From CAYJAY01 sp964368445 (GTDB taxonomy: Bacteria; Bacillota; Clostridia; Oscillospirales; Ruminococcaceae): a stretch of DNA of 31,287 nt. The translations under genes and the position numbers were made by a program. The stretch is from the NCBI GenBank assembly GCA_964368445.1, contig CAYJAY010000030.1, forward strand, positions 1-31,287, in the 5' to 3' direction. Shown in pieces: positions 24,102 through 31,287 of the stretch. The notes beneath the pieces are model-generated. The model was not told where the DNA came from. It worked only from the letters and a program-made list of their open reading frames with translations, and did no database searches. The number at the start of each line of letters is the position of its first letter. Positions within the stretch are counted from its first letter, which is position 1.

Positions 24102-25181
24102 TTATTTATTAAAGATATATCTTTGTTGAATATAGTATGTTGATATCATGAGGACACTTTCCACAATTATCTTGTTGACAACCTCAATGCCGCCTAAATT
24201 AAACTGTACAAGCGAAACAAGCCCCGCCGACAAAAGCATCCTAACAATTACTAATCCGAAATATTTAACGGCAGAACTATAAAATCCTACATCGGCTTTA
24301 AACACAAGTTTTCTGTTGATTATAAAATTCAAAACCGAGCTTACAACCCTTGCAATTACGGTAGCGGTTAATATATAAGTATATGAAAATGGATTGGCTA
24401 GTTTTATCGCGTTTGAAACGACGTTAAACAACCCAAAATCTACTATAGTACAAAACCCACTCGATATCAAGTATTTCGCAAAACTTACGTATATTTTAAA
24501 GCTATCGGTAAGCGGATTAAAATGTGAACTTTTGTTTCCTTCTAGGTAGATAGTTTCTATAGGTTGTTCAAAAAGTTCAAATCCAAATTTTTTGCTGTCG
24601 ATTAGCATGTTTGTTTCGTATTCAAATCTTTCGCCCTTTATCGCCACAGCATGTTTCAAAAATTCTTTTGGCAACACCCTAAGACCGGTTTGTGTGTCGC
24701 TTATCTTAATTCCCGTCAAAAGACCCATGACAAACCTTGTTAACTTGTTTCCGAACGAACTTTTAAGCGGAACGTTTTGGCCTTCAAAATTCCTACAACC
24801 TAGAACAATTTTTTCGGGGTTGTTTAAAAGTGCCTCGATGCAACTTGTCGTGTCTGCTACGCTGTGTTGGCCGTCGCTGTCCACCGTTGCAACACACGGT
24901 GCGTTTTTATACCTATCCAAAACAAAGTTAAACGCCGTTTTTAACGCGCGGCCTTTTCCAAGGTTTATCGAATGTTTTAAAACATCACATCCGTACTCGT
25001 CTCGTGCTTTATCAAAAAAATCGTCATACTTCGCGTCGCTCCCGTCGTTTATAACAACAAGGTTTTTAAAACCGGCTTGTTTAAATCCATTTATCGCATT
25101 CAGAAATTTTTCGTCCGGTTCAAGCGACGGGATTATGATGGGAACATCAAATATCAGTTTATTATTATTGTTTTCTTGCAT
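24102..25181 (-). CDS. GT2 polyprenyl-phosphate glycosyltransferase fused to GtrA flippase domain
   Basis: A 359-aa protein. The GT2 domain (about 11-230) has VINDGSD (43-49), the metal site DSDGQH (101-106) and SDTQTGLR (161-168), as in DPM1/GtrB-type enzymes that move a sugar from a nucleotide donor to polyprenyl phosphate. The GtrA domain (about 235-359) has four transmembrane segments and is thought to flip the lipid-linked sugar. Together they make and present one donor. Start is set at 25181 (GGAGGG, 6 nt ahead), not the in-frame ATG ten codons upstream. It is 45 bp after the PtmE-like gene and ahead of the DUF6020-like protein. Confidence 0.88.
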   Translation of the reverse strand: MQENNNNKLIFDVPIIIPSLEPDEKFLNAINGFKQAGFKNLVVINDGSDAKYDDFFDKARDEYGCDVLKHSINLGKGRALKTAFNFVLDRYKNAPCVATVDSDGQHSVADTTSCIEALLNNPEKIVLGCRNFEGQNVPLKSSFGNKLTRFVMGLLTGIKISDTQTGLRVLPKEFLKHAVAIKGERFEYETNMLIDSKKFGFELFEQPIETIYLEGNKSSHFNPLTDSFKIYVSFAKYLISSGFCTIVDFGLFNVVSNAIKLANPFSYTYILTATVIARVVSSVLNFIINRKLVFKADVGFYSSAVKYFGLVIVRMLLSAGLVSLVQFNLGGIEVVNKIIVESVLMISTYYIQQRYIFNK

Positions 25182-25226
25182 TATAACCCTCCGTTGAGTT
25201 GAAATTTCCAATGCACATATCCACCG

Positions 25227-26264
25227 TTATTTCAACAATTCCTCGACCTTTTCAAGGTCGTCGAGTTGGCCGATGTCAACAAAACATTCGCCGTCGATTT
25301 TGTACACGCCAATACGGTGGCCTCCCTGTTTACAACGCGTTATAATATCGGTAATCGGTTGAAACTCATCGTCGTTTACATAGTCAAGAAACTCTTTCGA
25401 GATTATATAAAACCCTGTGTTCATGAGAAAGCACGACTTTGGTTTTTCCCTAATTTCCAAAAGCGCTCCGCTTGGGTCCGTTTCAACAACTCCGTACGGG
25501 ATAGTCTCGATCTTTTGGGCACAAACCATCGTGACGGTGTTTTTGTCGCGTTTATGTGTTTCGTATATATCAAAGTAGTCTGCCTCGATTACAGAGTCGC
25601 AGTTTGTGACAAAAGCACAGTCGTCGATATTTCCCTTGTAAAAGCTAAGCCCTCCGCCCGTTCCAAGCGGTTTATCCTCGTCCACAAACTCGACGAAATA
25701 GTCGGTTGCTATCTCGGCAAAATAACTTTTTATAAGATTTTTTTTGTAGTTTACTACAAACGAAAAAGTTTTACAACCGAATTTATAAAATCTATCTATT
25801 ATCTGTTCTGTTATAGTCTTTTGCCCCACCGGTATTAAAGGTTTTGGAAGTATGTTTGTATATGGTTTAAGGCGAGTTCCAAAGCCACCCGCCATTATTA
25901 TAACCGGAATATCAATCTTTGTCGTGTTTTTGTGTAGCGTGAAATCACGAAACACAAGCGCGTGTATCTCGTTGTCCTCTTTAACCATAGGCACACAGAT
26001 TAGCTGGTGCTCGGCTATCATGCTTCGCGCTTCGCCTTCGTGATAACCTTTTGATATGACCGGTTCCGTCTTGATTGCGTTTTGAACGTTTTGAGAAATG
26101 TTGCCGCCCGACAGCAAAAACCTTCTTATATCCCCGTCGGTTACGACCCCCTCAAGTTTGTTTTCGTGCTCCAAAAACAACAGTTTGTATTCGTTTTCCT
26201 GTAAAATCTTAAGAGCCTCGGAAACGGTTTTTTGTTTGGTTATAATATAATCGGAAAAATTCAA
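25227..26264 (-). CDS. CBS-domain sugar-phosphate nucleotidyltransferase, PtmE-like
   Basis: A 345-aa protein. Two CBS repeats (about 1-58 and 60-112) precede a nucleotidyltransferase domain with the NTP site AGGFGTRLKPYT (125-136), the KP pair at 141-142, and the metal-binding aspartate in NCDSV. CBS plus nucleotidyltransferase is the plan of Campylobacter PtmE, which makes GDP-glucosamine for legionaminic acid; related enzymes activate other sugar phosphates. The substrate here is inference. The start is TTG at 26264, since GGAG lies 9 nt ahead and there is no nearby ATG; only one base separates it from the legC stop codon. CBS domains suggest control by adenine nucleotides. Confidence 0.82.
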   Translation of the reverse strand: MNFSDYIITKQKTVSEALKILQENEYKLLFLEHENKLEGVVTDGDIRRFLLSGGNISQNVQNAIKTEPVISKGYHEGEARSMIAEHQLICVPMVKEDNEIHALVFRDFTLHKNTTKIDIPVIIMAGGFGTRLKPYTNILPKPLIPVGQKTITEQIIDRFYKFGCKTFSFVVNYKKNLIKSYFAEIATDYFVEFVDEDKPLGTGGGLSFYKGNIDDCAFVTNCDSVIEADYFDIYETHKRDKNTVTMVCAQKIETIPYGVVETDPSGALLEIREKPKSCFLMNTGFYIISKEFLDYVNDDEFQPITDIITRCKQGGHRIGVYKIDGECFVDIGQLDDLEKVEELLK

Positions 26265-26265
26265 G

Positions 26266-27411
26266 CTATCTTTCTCCCATAATCTCGTTTATATTTTGTG
26301 AAACAAAATCGACGTCGTCTGTCGTAAGGTTAGAGCTGCACGGAATGTTTAGTATGTTGTCTTGATAGTATTCCGCTTTTTGAGTTTTATAGTATCTATA
26401 TTGTTTAAAAGGTTCGAGTTTATGCATCAAAACCCAAATCGGCCTGCAATCTATCTTTCTTTCCCTTAACTTTTCAAGCAACACATCGCGTTTGCCGCGC
26501 GCATTGTACGAAAAAAACCAATAATTAGGCTCGACACCGTCGGAAAACGGCAACAATTCGACGCCGTTTTTTATATATCGCAGATAGTTTTGTTTTTTGG
26601 TCTCGATAAATTTGGGCAACTGCTCAAGTTGGGCTACCCCTAAAGCCGCCTGGATGTTGTTCATTCGATAGTTATAGCCTACCTCGTTGTGGACAAATCT
26701 TAACGCGTCGTCTTTTGCTTGTTGCGAAAGATAACGTATATGTTCAAGTTTTTTTTGGTCTTTTGCGACAACCGCTCCGCCGCCGCCCGTCGTTATAATC
26801 TTGTTTCCGTTAAACGAAACCGCGCCAAAATCCCCAACCGTTCCGGCATGTTTTCCAGCATATCTTCCGCTTGTCCAAAAAGAACCCACCGCCTCGCAAG
26901 CATCCTCTATAACGACAAGGCTAAACCTCTTTGCTATGTCGTTTATCTTTTCCATGTCTGCAAGGTTTCCGAAGATGTGAACCGGCATTATGGCGACTAT
27001 CTTGACGCCGCTTTGTTTTTCATATAAATTGCCGTCTTTAAATTCACATTCGTTTTCGCAAAATTTAAGCACAGCGACGGGATCAATACAAAGGCTGTCG
27101 TCGCAACCTATGAAAAACGGTTTTGCGCCTGCGTATATTATCGGGTTTGCCGATGCTATAAACGTGAGGTCGGCTGTCAAAACCCCTTCGCCCGCTTTGA
27201 TGCCGGATTCGATAAGTGCAAGGTGAAGAGCCGCCGAACCGCTTTGGCAAGCCACCGCAGACGGTGTTTTAAAATATTCCGCCAACGCCTGTTCAAACTT
27301 TGGTATATCGGGACCCGACATCGAAACCCATTCGGTTTCAACCGCATGGGTGATATATTTAAGCTCGTTTCCTTTTAAGTTTGGAACGGACAATGGTATA
27401 AATTTTTCCAA
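26266..27411 (-). CDS. legC: LegC-like PLP-dependent sugar aminotransferase
   Basis: A 381-aa DegT/DnrJ/EryC1-type enzyme. The opening IPLSVPNLKGNELKY, the middle ILPVHIFGNL-like MPVHIFGNL (142-150) and the block NGNKIITTGGGG (201-212) are close to LegC proteins. K204 is the PLP-binding lysine and D170 the PLP-ring aspartate. LegC-type enzymes put an amino group on C4 of a nucleotide-linked 4-keto-6-deoxy sugar. No matching dehydratase is in the window. The start is TTG at 27411 with AAGGGG about 10 nt ahead. First gene of the sugar operon, with promoter at 27504-27532. Confidence 0.87.
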   Translation of the reverse strand: MEKFIPLSVPNLKGNELKYITHAVETEWVSMSGPDIPKFEQALAEYFKTPSAVACQSGSAALHLALIESGIKAGEGVLTADLTFIASANPIIYAGAKPFFIGCDDSLCIDPVAVLKFCENECEFKDGNLYEKQSGVKIVAIMPVHIFGNLADMEKINDIAKRFSLVVIEDACEAVGSFWTSGRYAGKHAGTVGDFGAVSFNGNKIITTGGGGAVVAKDQKKLEHIRYLSQQAKDDALRFVHNEVGYNYRMNNIQAALGVAQLEQLPKFIETKKQNYLRYIKNGVELLPFSDGVEPNYWFFSYNARGKRDVLLEKLRERKIDCRPIWVLMHKLEPFKQYRYYKTQKAEYYQDNILNIPCSSNLTTDDVDFVSQNINEIMGER

Positions 27412-27431
27412 TTCAATAATGCCCCTTTTTT

Positions 27432-27482
<51 letters not shown>

Positions 27483-27503
27483 GGTGTCGCTTCGCGACGA
27501 TTA

Positions 27504-27532
27504 TTTATAAATACCTTTGTTTGCTACTGCAA
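27504..27532 (-). promoter_or_regulatory. Promoter of the legC operon
   Basis: Minus strand TTGCAG (27527-27532), 17-bp spacer, TATAAA (27504-27509). A GTCGC-GAA-GCGAC hairpin (27486-27498) falls at the predicted 5' end of the RNA. Confidence 0.5.
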
Positions 27533-27550
27533 AATTTAAGAAATCCATCA

Positions 27551-28378
27551 TCAATCTGTTTGGGGTTGCTCTTCCTTTTTTGCAATCAAATTAAGCTCGT
27601 GCTCTCGGCAGACTATCTGAAATTTCAATATTGTCGCAGAGCTTAAAAAAAGAAACGCGGCATAAGCAACACCAAACAACCAAGCAAATTGATTGTCTGA
27701 AAGACTTAATGCAACAACTCTTGTGACAACAACAAGTATAGTTGTAAAAATTCCCGAAGTTACTATTTTTTCTGTTTTTTTCTTTTTCTTAATTTTTTGC
27801 TTTGATTTTGGTTTTGGTTTTTTGGGCGACGTCTTTTGTTTGACACCCATAATAAAAAAAATCTTATGTCCCAAAACGACTATTAGAAACGACCAAAACA
27901 TGTATTTGACAAAATCAAATATCGAGGTTTGCGCATCGGCAGGCATACCAAGAGACAAAAGCATTAAACAAAAAAAGAAATATGCGAAGCCAAACATACA
28001 CGTGAGATCAAACAAAGCCCTGTCTTTTTTGGACTTGGAAAACATCAAAACAAACGGAGACACAATAAAAATCAGAGAAGGCGATATGTATAAAAACCGT
28101 GTTAACGCAAGCCCCTCCGGCTCCATTTCCGATGTTGCAACGATTATCAAAAAGATAATGAACGCTTCAACAACAAGCGTCAACCATCCAATTTCGGGGT
28201 TGTCTGCTATGCTTGTGTCTTTTTCAGCAGCGGCGATCACCGCAAGTTCGCCTTCTTCAGGGGTTTTGGGCATCTTTTCTTCCGTCAAAAGTAGATCGCT
28301 GAACGGAAACAGGAAATTTAATATAGTTTTAATAAACGCTGTAAGCTTATTCAAAATAAATTTGACAATACTTTTCAT
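27551..28378 (-). CDS. Unknown membrane protein with basic loop
   Basis: A 275-aa protein not recognised. Residues about 1-60 are amphipathic then acidic (KTPEEGELAVIAAAEKD), followed by four transmembrane segments (about 65-175). A strongly basic loop of K and P follows (about 180-205), then two more segments (about 207-250) and an acidic, glutamine-containing tail. No catalytic motif is seen. AAGGA lies about 11 nt before the ATG. A near-consensus promoter and a roughly 180-nt leader (28381-28560) precede it, so its expression may be controlled by RNA structure. The legC operon follows 139 bp downstream. Confidence 0.6.
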   Translation of the reverse strand: MKSIVKFILNKLTAFIKTILNFLFPFSDLLLTEEKMPKTPEEGELAVIAAAEKDTSIADNPEIGWLTLVVEAFIIFLIIVATSEMEPEGLALTRFLYISPSLIFIVSPFVLMFSKSKKDRALFDLTCMFGFAYFFFCLMLLSLGMPADAQTSIFDFVKYMFWSFLIVVLGHKIFFIMGVKQKTSPKKPKPKSKQKIKKKKKTEKIVTSGIFTTILVVVTRVVALSLSDNQFAWLFGVAYAAFLFLSSATILKFQIVCREHELNLIAKKEEQPQTD

Positions 28379-28380
28379 TT

Positions 28381-28560
28381 TTTCAAATGTCCTTCAGTTT
28401 CACGGTAGCGACAATGAGCCAGCGCCCGCCCGGTCTGTTATCGTTGAAAAGTCTTTAACATTTCCCCGTTGTTTTTCTAACGGCTACGCTTATTCAAATA
28501 TTGCCCAAACGGATGAAATTCACAATGGCGGCATAACTTCGCTTTTGAGAGTAAACTTTA
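28381..28560 (-). ncRNA. Candidate structured 5' leader RNA
   Basis: About 180 nt between a strong promoter and the unknown membrane gene at 28378, clearly richer in GC than its surroundings. Pairings seen in the RNA sense: CCGUU/AACGG around AGAAAAAC; UGUUA/UAACA around 15 nt; an enclosing GUAGC/GCUAC helix; CCGG/CUGG with a 7-nt loop GCGGGCG; and a possible long-range CCGCC/GGCGG. No known riboswitch class was recognised. With the rest of 28561-28705 (the promoter and AT-rich DNA) this accounts for the gene-free stretch. Confidence 0.4.
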
Positions 28561-28566
28561 ACTATT

Positions 28567-28595
28567 AGTATAGCAAATCCAACTAAAAATATCAA
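28567..28595 (-). promoter_or_regulatory. Promoter of the leader RNA and unknown membrane gene
   Basis: TTGATA (28590-28595), 17-bp spacer, TATACT (28567-28572) on the minus strand. Start of transcription is expected near 28560, about 180 nt before the ATG. Confidence 0.7.
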
Positions 28596-28705
28596 TAAAT
28601 GTTCTTTAACTTACAGCTCTGGTTTTCCTTGGCTGTCGCTGATCAAACAGCTTTCACACTCTTTGTTTATAACAGTTGAGCGCCCTTGTTTTGATTGAAA
28701 ATTAT

Positions 28706-29359
28706 TTAAACTTTTGTTTTGTGCTCAAGAAACGGCCGCGCCACTTTTCTTATACAAAAGTCTATAAGCGGGCCCATGAAAAACGCGGTTATTATTGTTC
28801 CTACGCCTACCACCGTCATAATCTCACCAAACGATGTGCCAACAGATAAAAGCAACAAAGCCCCGATAATGACACACACAACATCACAAATAATTCTGCA
28901 ATATTTAAATTTCATGACTTTCCATTCGTTGGCTATGATAAGAGAAATAGCGTCGTATGTGGAAACCCCAAGATCCGCCACAATGTAAAAAGATGATGCA
29001 AAACAAAGGATGATTATTGCCACAATCAAAGACACAATTCTTCCAACTATACCGATTTCAGGGAAAAGGCTTTGCATTAATGCATAGGAAAACTCCACTA
29101 CATAACCTAATAAAAACAGGTTTATAAAGGTAGCGATGCCGATATAACGCCTACAGGTGAAAAACGAAAAAAGCAACAGTATGCAGTTGACTATCAAGTA
29201 TAAAGTTCCGAAACTTATCGGGAAAACTGCGAAAAGCCCGCTTACAAACGATTGAAACGGATCTACTCCGAGAGCTGCCATTCTGAAAATTCCGACCGAA
29301 AAACCGGCCACAGCAACGCCGAAAATCGACATGCCAATTCTTTTTGTTTTGTTGTTCAT
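28706..29359 (-). CDS. YczE/YyaS/YitT-like integral membrane protein
   Basis: A 217-aa protein with about five or six transmembrane segments. The N-terminal half has FRMAALGVDPFQSFVSGL (about 21-38) and the second half YIVADLGVSTYDAISLI (about 125-141), two repeats of the G-V-x-x-[FY] type typical of YczE-like proteins. The molecular role of the family is not established. Start set at 29359, where GAGG lies 6 nt ahead, not the ATG four codons earlier, which falls in the ribosome-binding site. It is 86 bp downstream of the YhfC-like gene on the same strand. Confidence 0.75.
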   Translation of the reverse strand: MNNKTKRIGMSIFGVAVAGFSVGIFRMAALGVDPFQSFVSGLFAVFPISFGTLYLIVNCILLLFSFFTCRRYIGIATFINLFLLGYVVEFSYALMQSLFPEIGIVGRIVSLIVAIIILCFASSFYIVADLGVSTYDAISLIIANEWKVMKFKYCRIICDVVCVIIGALLLLSVGTSFGEIMTVVGVGTIITAFFMGPLIDFCIRKVARPFLEHKTKV

Positions 29360-29445
29360 TTTTGTCCTCATAGTTTCTTTAAAATATTGAAATAAATGTT
29401 AGTGTTAAAAAAGATTATGCTAAAAATACTACACAAAAAGCATTT

Positions 29446-30270
29446 TTAAACACTATCGCTTTGCAAGTTTGCGTTTTGCATCACGGTTTGTTTTAAAAAA
29501 AGCGAATATTTTGGTTTTATCTTTAATATTAATATAAACGAACAGACCGCTAAAAGCGCGATAAGACCTTCGGCAAGCAAAAGGCTGTTTGTATAATAGG
29601 CAACGAGAGGAACGACAAAGTCAAACATGGCATGTATTAACGTGACCGTTATAAAACCCAGCAGGTTTTTTTGTTTTATCATAAACAAAAGCAAAATTAA
29701 ACTTAGTGCAATGTGAAATATCATTGTGAACACTCTCTCAAACCCGGCAAGCAAAAAATCGAGAGGGTTTGTGTCGATTAAAACAGGTATAATCGAATTT
29801 AAAGCGCCAAGGCTTGGGGTAGACCCGATGTCAAAAATTGCAGGGTTTACAGCCAAAGCTATCGCAATGAAACTAAATAGCAGATAGTTTATTCCGACTA
29901 GAACGATAGATTCTATCGAACCATGCCCAAGCCCTGCCGCAAAACCATTTTTAAAATCGTGTGGCTTTATAAAAAACTTGAAAACAATAAAACGTCCCGT
30001 AGTTTCAAAAAGACCTGCCGTGAGGGCAAGAACTGCAAAATATCCTATCAATCCGAAAGAAGCAAAAAAACTTGAAACTGTCGGAAGCGACAAAAGAGGC
30101 AACCGTATCACCATTTGAGTGACATAAAAACCAACTGCACCAAGCAAAATTGATTTTCCTGTGCCTTTGTTTTCATGATTTTTACGAACAAAAACGACAC
30201 ACGCCACTATCGGTAGAACAAGCGTCAGCAATAATGTTGTGATGATGAAAGCAATCGACATACTAGACAT
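29446..30270 (-). CDS. YhfC-family intramembrane protein (putative protease)
   Basis: A 274-aa protein with about eight transmembrane segments. Features of the YhfC family are FETTGRFI, the GLGHGSIESIVLVG motif (about 113-126), FERVFTMIFHIALS (about 173-190) and a late HAMFDF. Glutamates and histidines inside membrane segments suggest a glutamic-type intramembrane protease like the CAAX-protease superfamily, but activity is unproven. AAGGAG is 9 nt before the ATG. Its promoter (30332-30360) overlaps that of the divergent vanY-like gene. Confidence 0.75.
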   Translation of the reverse strand: MSSMSIAFIITTLLLTLVLPIVACVVFVRKNHENKGTGKSILLGAVGFYVTQMVIRLPLLSLPTVSSFFASFGLIGYFAVLALTAGLFETTGRFIVFKFFIKPHDFKNGFAAGLGHGSIESIVLVGINYLLFSFIAIALAVNPAIFDIGSTPSLGALNSIIPVLIDTNPLDFLLAGFERVFTMIFHIALSLILLLFMIKQKNLLGFITVTLIHAMFDFVVPLVAYYTNSLLLAEGLIALLAVCSFILILKIKPKYSLFLKQTVMQNANLQSDSV

Positions 30271-30312
30271 AGTTAAGTTCTCCTTGTTGTTTTAGTTTAG
30301 TTGTAAGACAGG

Positions 30313-30341
30313 TTGAATAAAAACCTTGTTTATTATACAAT
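30313..30341 (+). promoter_or_regulatory. Promoter of the VanY-like gene
   Basis: TTGAAT (30313-30318), 17-bp spacer, TACAAT (30336-30341), 48 bp before the start codon. It overlaps the opposite-strand promoter at 30332-30360. Confidence 0.5.
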
Positions 30342-30360
30342 ATATATAGCCACTAGGCAA
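30332..30360 (-). promoter_or_regulatory. Promoter of the YhfC-like gene
   Basis: TTGCCT (30355-30360), 17-bp spacer, TATAAT (30332-30337) on the minus strand, 61 bp before the start codon. Confidence 0.6.
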
Positions 30361-30389
30361 AGCAAATTTTAAAGTAATAGGGAAATTAA

Positions 30390-31193
30390 ATGAGAAATAA
30401 AAATTTCGCATATAAACAAAAAAAGAAACCAAAGAAAAAATCGGTTTTCTTAAGCATATTAAAATACATGTTGTTATTTTTAGTCGTTTTTTCCGTTTCG
30501 TTTATAATCTTGTGGGGAGGCCCCGAAGTGTTTATCCAATCGATTATGGTTTTAGCTAGCGAGCCGTCGGTGGAACTTGTTACGGTTCCGGAACAAAAGA
30601 TACTGCCGATTCCCGAGAAACCAGAGGTTGTTTTTGAAAACGGTGCGCATTATGTCGTATATCAAGATTACAAGATAATTTTTGCGAACAAAAATTATAA
30701 ATCTTCTCCCGAAGTTGGAGAGGAAGACCCAAAGGCACGCGCGGCGCTTGAAGAGATGATGGCGGCGCTTAACGCCGAAACGGGGCTTGAGATATATCTT
30801 GTTTCGGGATATCGAAGTTATCAAGAACAAGATATTATATATCATCGATTTGTAGATGAATATGGGCAAGAGCAAGCCGATCTTATTTCGGCGCAACCGG
30901 GCGCTTCGGAACACCAACTCGGCAACACGTTCGACGTGCTTGGAACATCAGCCGACACAGGGCTTTCGACAAGGTTTGCCGATACGCCGGAGTTTGCGTG
31001 GTTAATCGAAAACTGTTATAAATATGGGTTTATCCTGCGCTATCCCGAGGGCAAAACGTTTGCAACGACATATTCGTATGAACCGTGGCACTACAGATAT
31101 CTTGGCGATGTCGAACTTGCAAAAGATATTATGGGGAGCGGATTGTCGTTTGAAGAATATTTTGAACTGGTCGAGATCCAAGAAGGTGAATAA
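30390..31193 (+). CDS. D-alanyl-D-alanine carboxypeptidase, VanY-like (peptidase M15B)
   Basis: A 267-aa protein. A lysine-rich cytoplasmic start (1-18) and one membrane anchor (about 19-42) place the rest outside. The M15 catalytic domain (about 108-245) has GYRS (140-143), zinc ligands H175 and D182 in SEHQLGNTFD, and EPWHYR (231-236) with the catalytic glutamate E231 and third ligand H234. It trims the terminal D-Ala from peptidoglycan stem peptides. No vancomycin-resistance genes are nearby, so this is a housekeeping wall enzyme. The ribosome-binding site is weak (GGGA). A terminator follows at 31201-31227. Confidence 0.92.
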   Translation: MRNKNFAYKQKKKPKKKSVFLSILKYMLLFLVVFSVSFIILWGGPEVFIQSIMVLASEPSVELVTVPEQKILPIPEKPEVVFENGAHYVVYQDYKIIFANKNYKSSPEVGEEDPKARAALEEMMAALNAETGLEIYLVSGYRSYQEQDIIYHRFVDEYGQEQADLISAQPGASEHQLGNTFDVLGTSADTGLSTRFADTPEFAWLIENCYKYGFILRYPEGKTFATTYSYEPWHYRYLGDVELAKDIMGSGLSFEEYFELVEIQEGE

Positions 31194-31200
31194 CAAATAT

Positions 31201-31227
31201 AAAAGGCGATGAATTTCATCGCCTTTT
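31201..31227 (+). terminator. Terminator after the VanY-like gene
   Basis: AAAAGGCGATGAA pairs with TTCATCGCCTTTT, followed by T, starting 8 bp after the stop codon. The A/T-rich ends would allow function on both strands. Confidence 0.85.
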
Positions 31228-31241
31228 TGGTATTATTAGCG

Positions 31242-31280
31242 CCGAATAGGCATGACAAAACCCCCGGTTAAACCGGGGGT
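31242..31280. repeat. REP-like double palindrome (window end)
   Basis: A short GCC-GAATA-GGC repeat, ATGACAAA, then a perfect palindrome with 10-bp arms (31260-31269 and 31271-31280) around a single A. It aligns with the element at 4-48; two base pairs differ in a compensatory way. Confidence 0.6.
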
Positions 31281-31287
31281 CGGTAAA

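Noticed and set aside
27693..28568. 291-codon plus-strand frame opposite the unknown membrane gene and its leader
   Set aside because: Most is antisense to a convincing membrane protein and no ribosome-binding site precedes it. The last 55 codons look somewhat protein-like, but the strong minus-strand promoter and RNA pairings explain that region better. I keep this as the main alternative for the leader.
30390..31193. Vancomycin-resistance determinant
   Set aside because: VanY-type carboxypeptidases are common wall enzymes; no VanR/S, VanH, VanX or altered ligase gene is nearby.

Overview
The window looks like a chromosomal segment of a low-GC, Gram-positive anaerobe, most likely an uncultured gut-type Clostridia (Bacillota). 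The grounds are AT-rich intergenic DNA, A/G-rich ribosome-binding sites (AAGGAG, GGAGG), sigma-A style promoters with 17-bp spacers, and the gene repertoire: DegV, a YeiL-like Crp/Fnr regulator, a YdcZ transporter, YczE, YhfC, NagZ, VanY and PPK2. A run of exactly 100 N at 14127-14226 shows this is a draft scaffold, probably metagenome-derived. No phage, plasmid, CRISPR or intact insertion sequence was seen. The assignment to Clostridia is inference.

Layout. 1-2764: two paralogous secreted beta-solenoid-like proteins on the minus strand with a shared promoter, surrounded by palindromic and MITE-like repeats. 2765-5400: a membrane-anchored XRE regulator, then a YdcZ-type transporter divergent from a YeiL-like regulator. 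5400-9500: a second MITE-like element, a heptamer array, a large DUF6020-like membrane protein and a DUF4153-like membrane protein. 9489-13891 (plus strand): EamA transporter, DegV, a SprT-like metalloprotein coupled to degV, and a 7TM/degenerate-GGDEF/intact-EAL protein. 13900-14540: a tRNA-Gly/tRNA-Cys operon followed by a tandem array of broken tRNA-Cys copies, with the assembly gap inside it. 14680-16733: a FocA/NirC-type channel and an anchored NagZ-type glucosaminidase. 16998-19248: dihydropyrimidinase/hydantoinase plus a NERD-domain protein. 19415-22154: upp, a GT87-like membrane protein and PPK2. 22246-27411: a LegC-like aminotransferase, a CBS-nucleotidyltransferase (PtmE-like), a GT2-GtrA fusion and a second DUF6020-like protein. 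27551-30270: an unknown membrane protein behind a candidate structured leader RNA, then YczE-like and YhfC-like membrane proteins. 30390-31193: a VanY-like carboxypeptidase.

How the genes may work together. The most coherent system is legC-ptmE-GT2/GtrA-DUF6020 (minus strand, 27411 to 22246). It reads as synthesis of an amino sugar, its activation to a nucleotide sugar, transfer to a polyprenyl phosphate, flipping, and use by a GT-C-like membrane transferase on the outer face. The usual remaining legionaminic-acid genes are absent, so this may be a reduced or different surface-sugar route. Two further multi-spanning proteins (5593-7350 and 20334-21503) look like related polyprenyl-sugar-dependent transferases. 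NagZ and VanY act on peptidoglycan.

Four loci carry tandem heptamers that all reduce to GAATNNN, and the two ends of the window carry REP-like palindromes that differ by compensatory base-pair changes. Three genes (nagZ, legC, ptmE) appear to start at TTG. The strongest non-coding candidate is a roughly 180-nt structured leader (28560 to 28381, minus) directly behind a near-consensus promoter.
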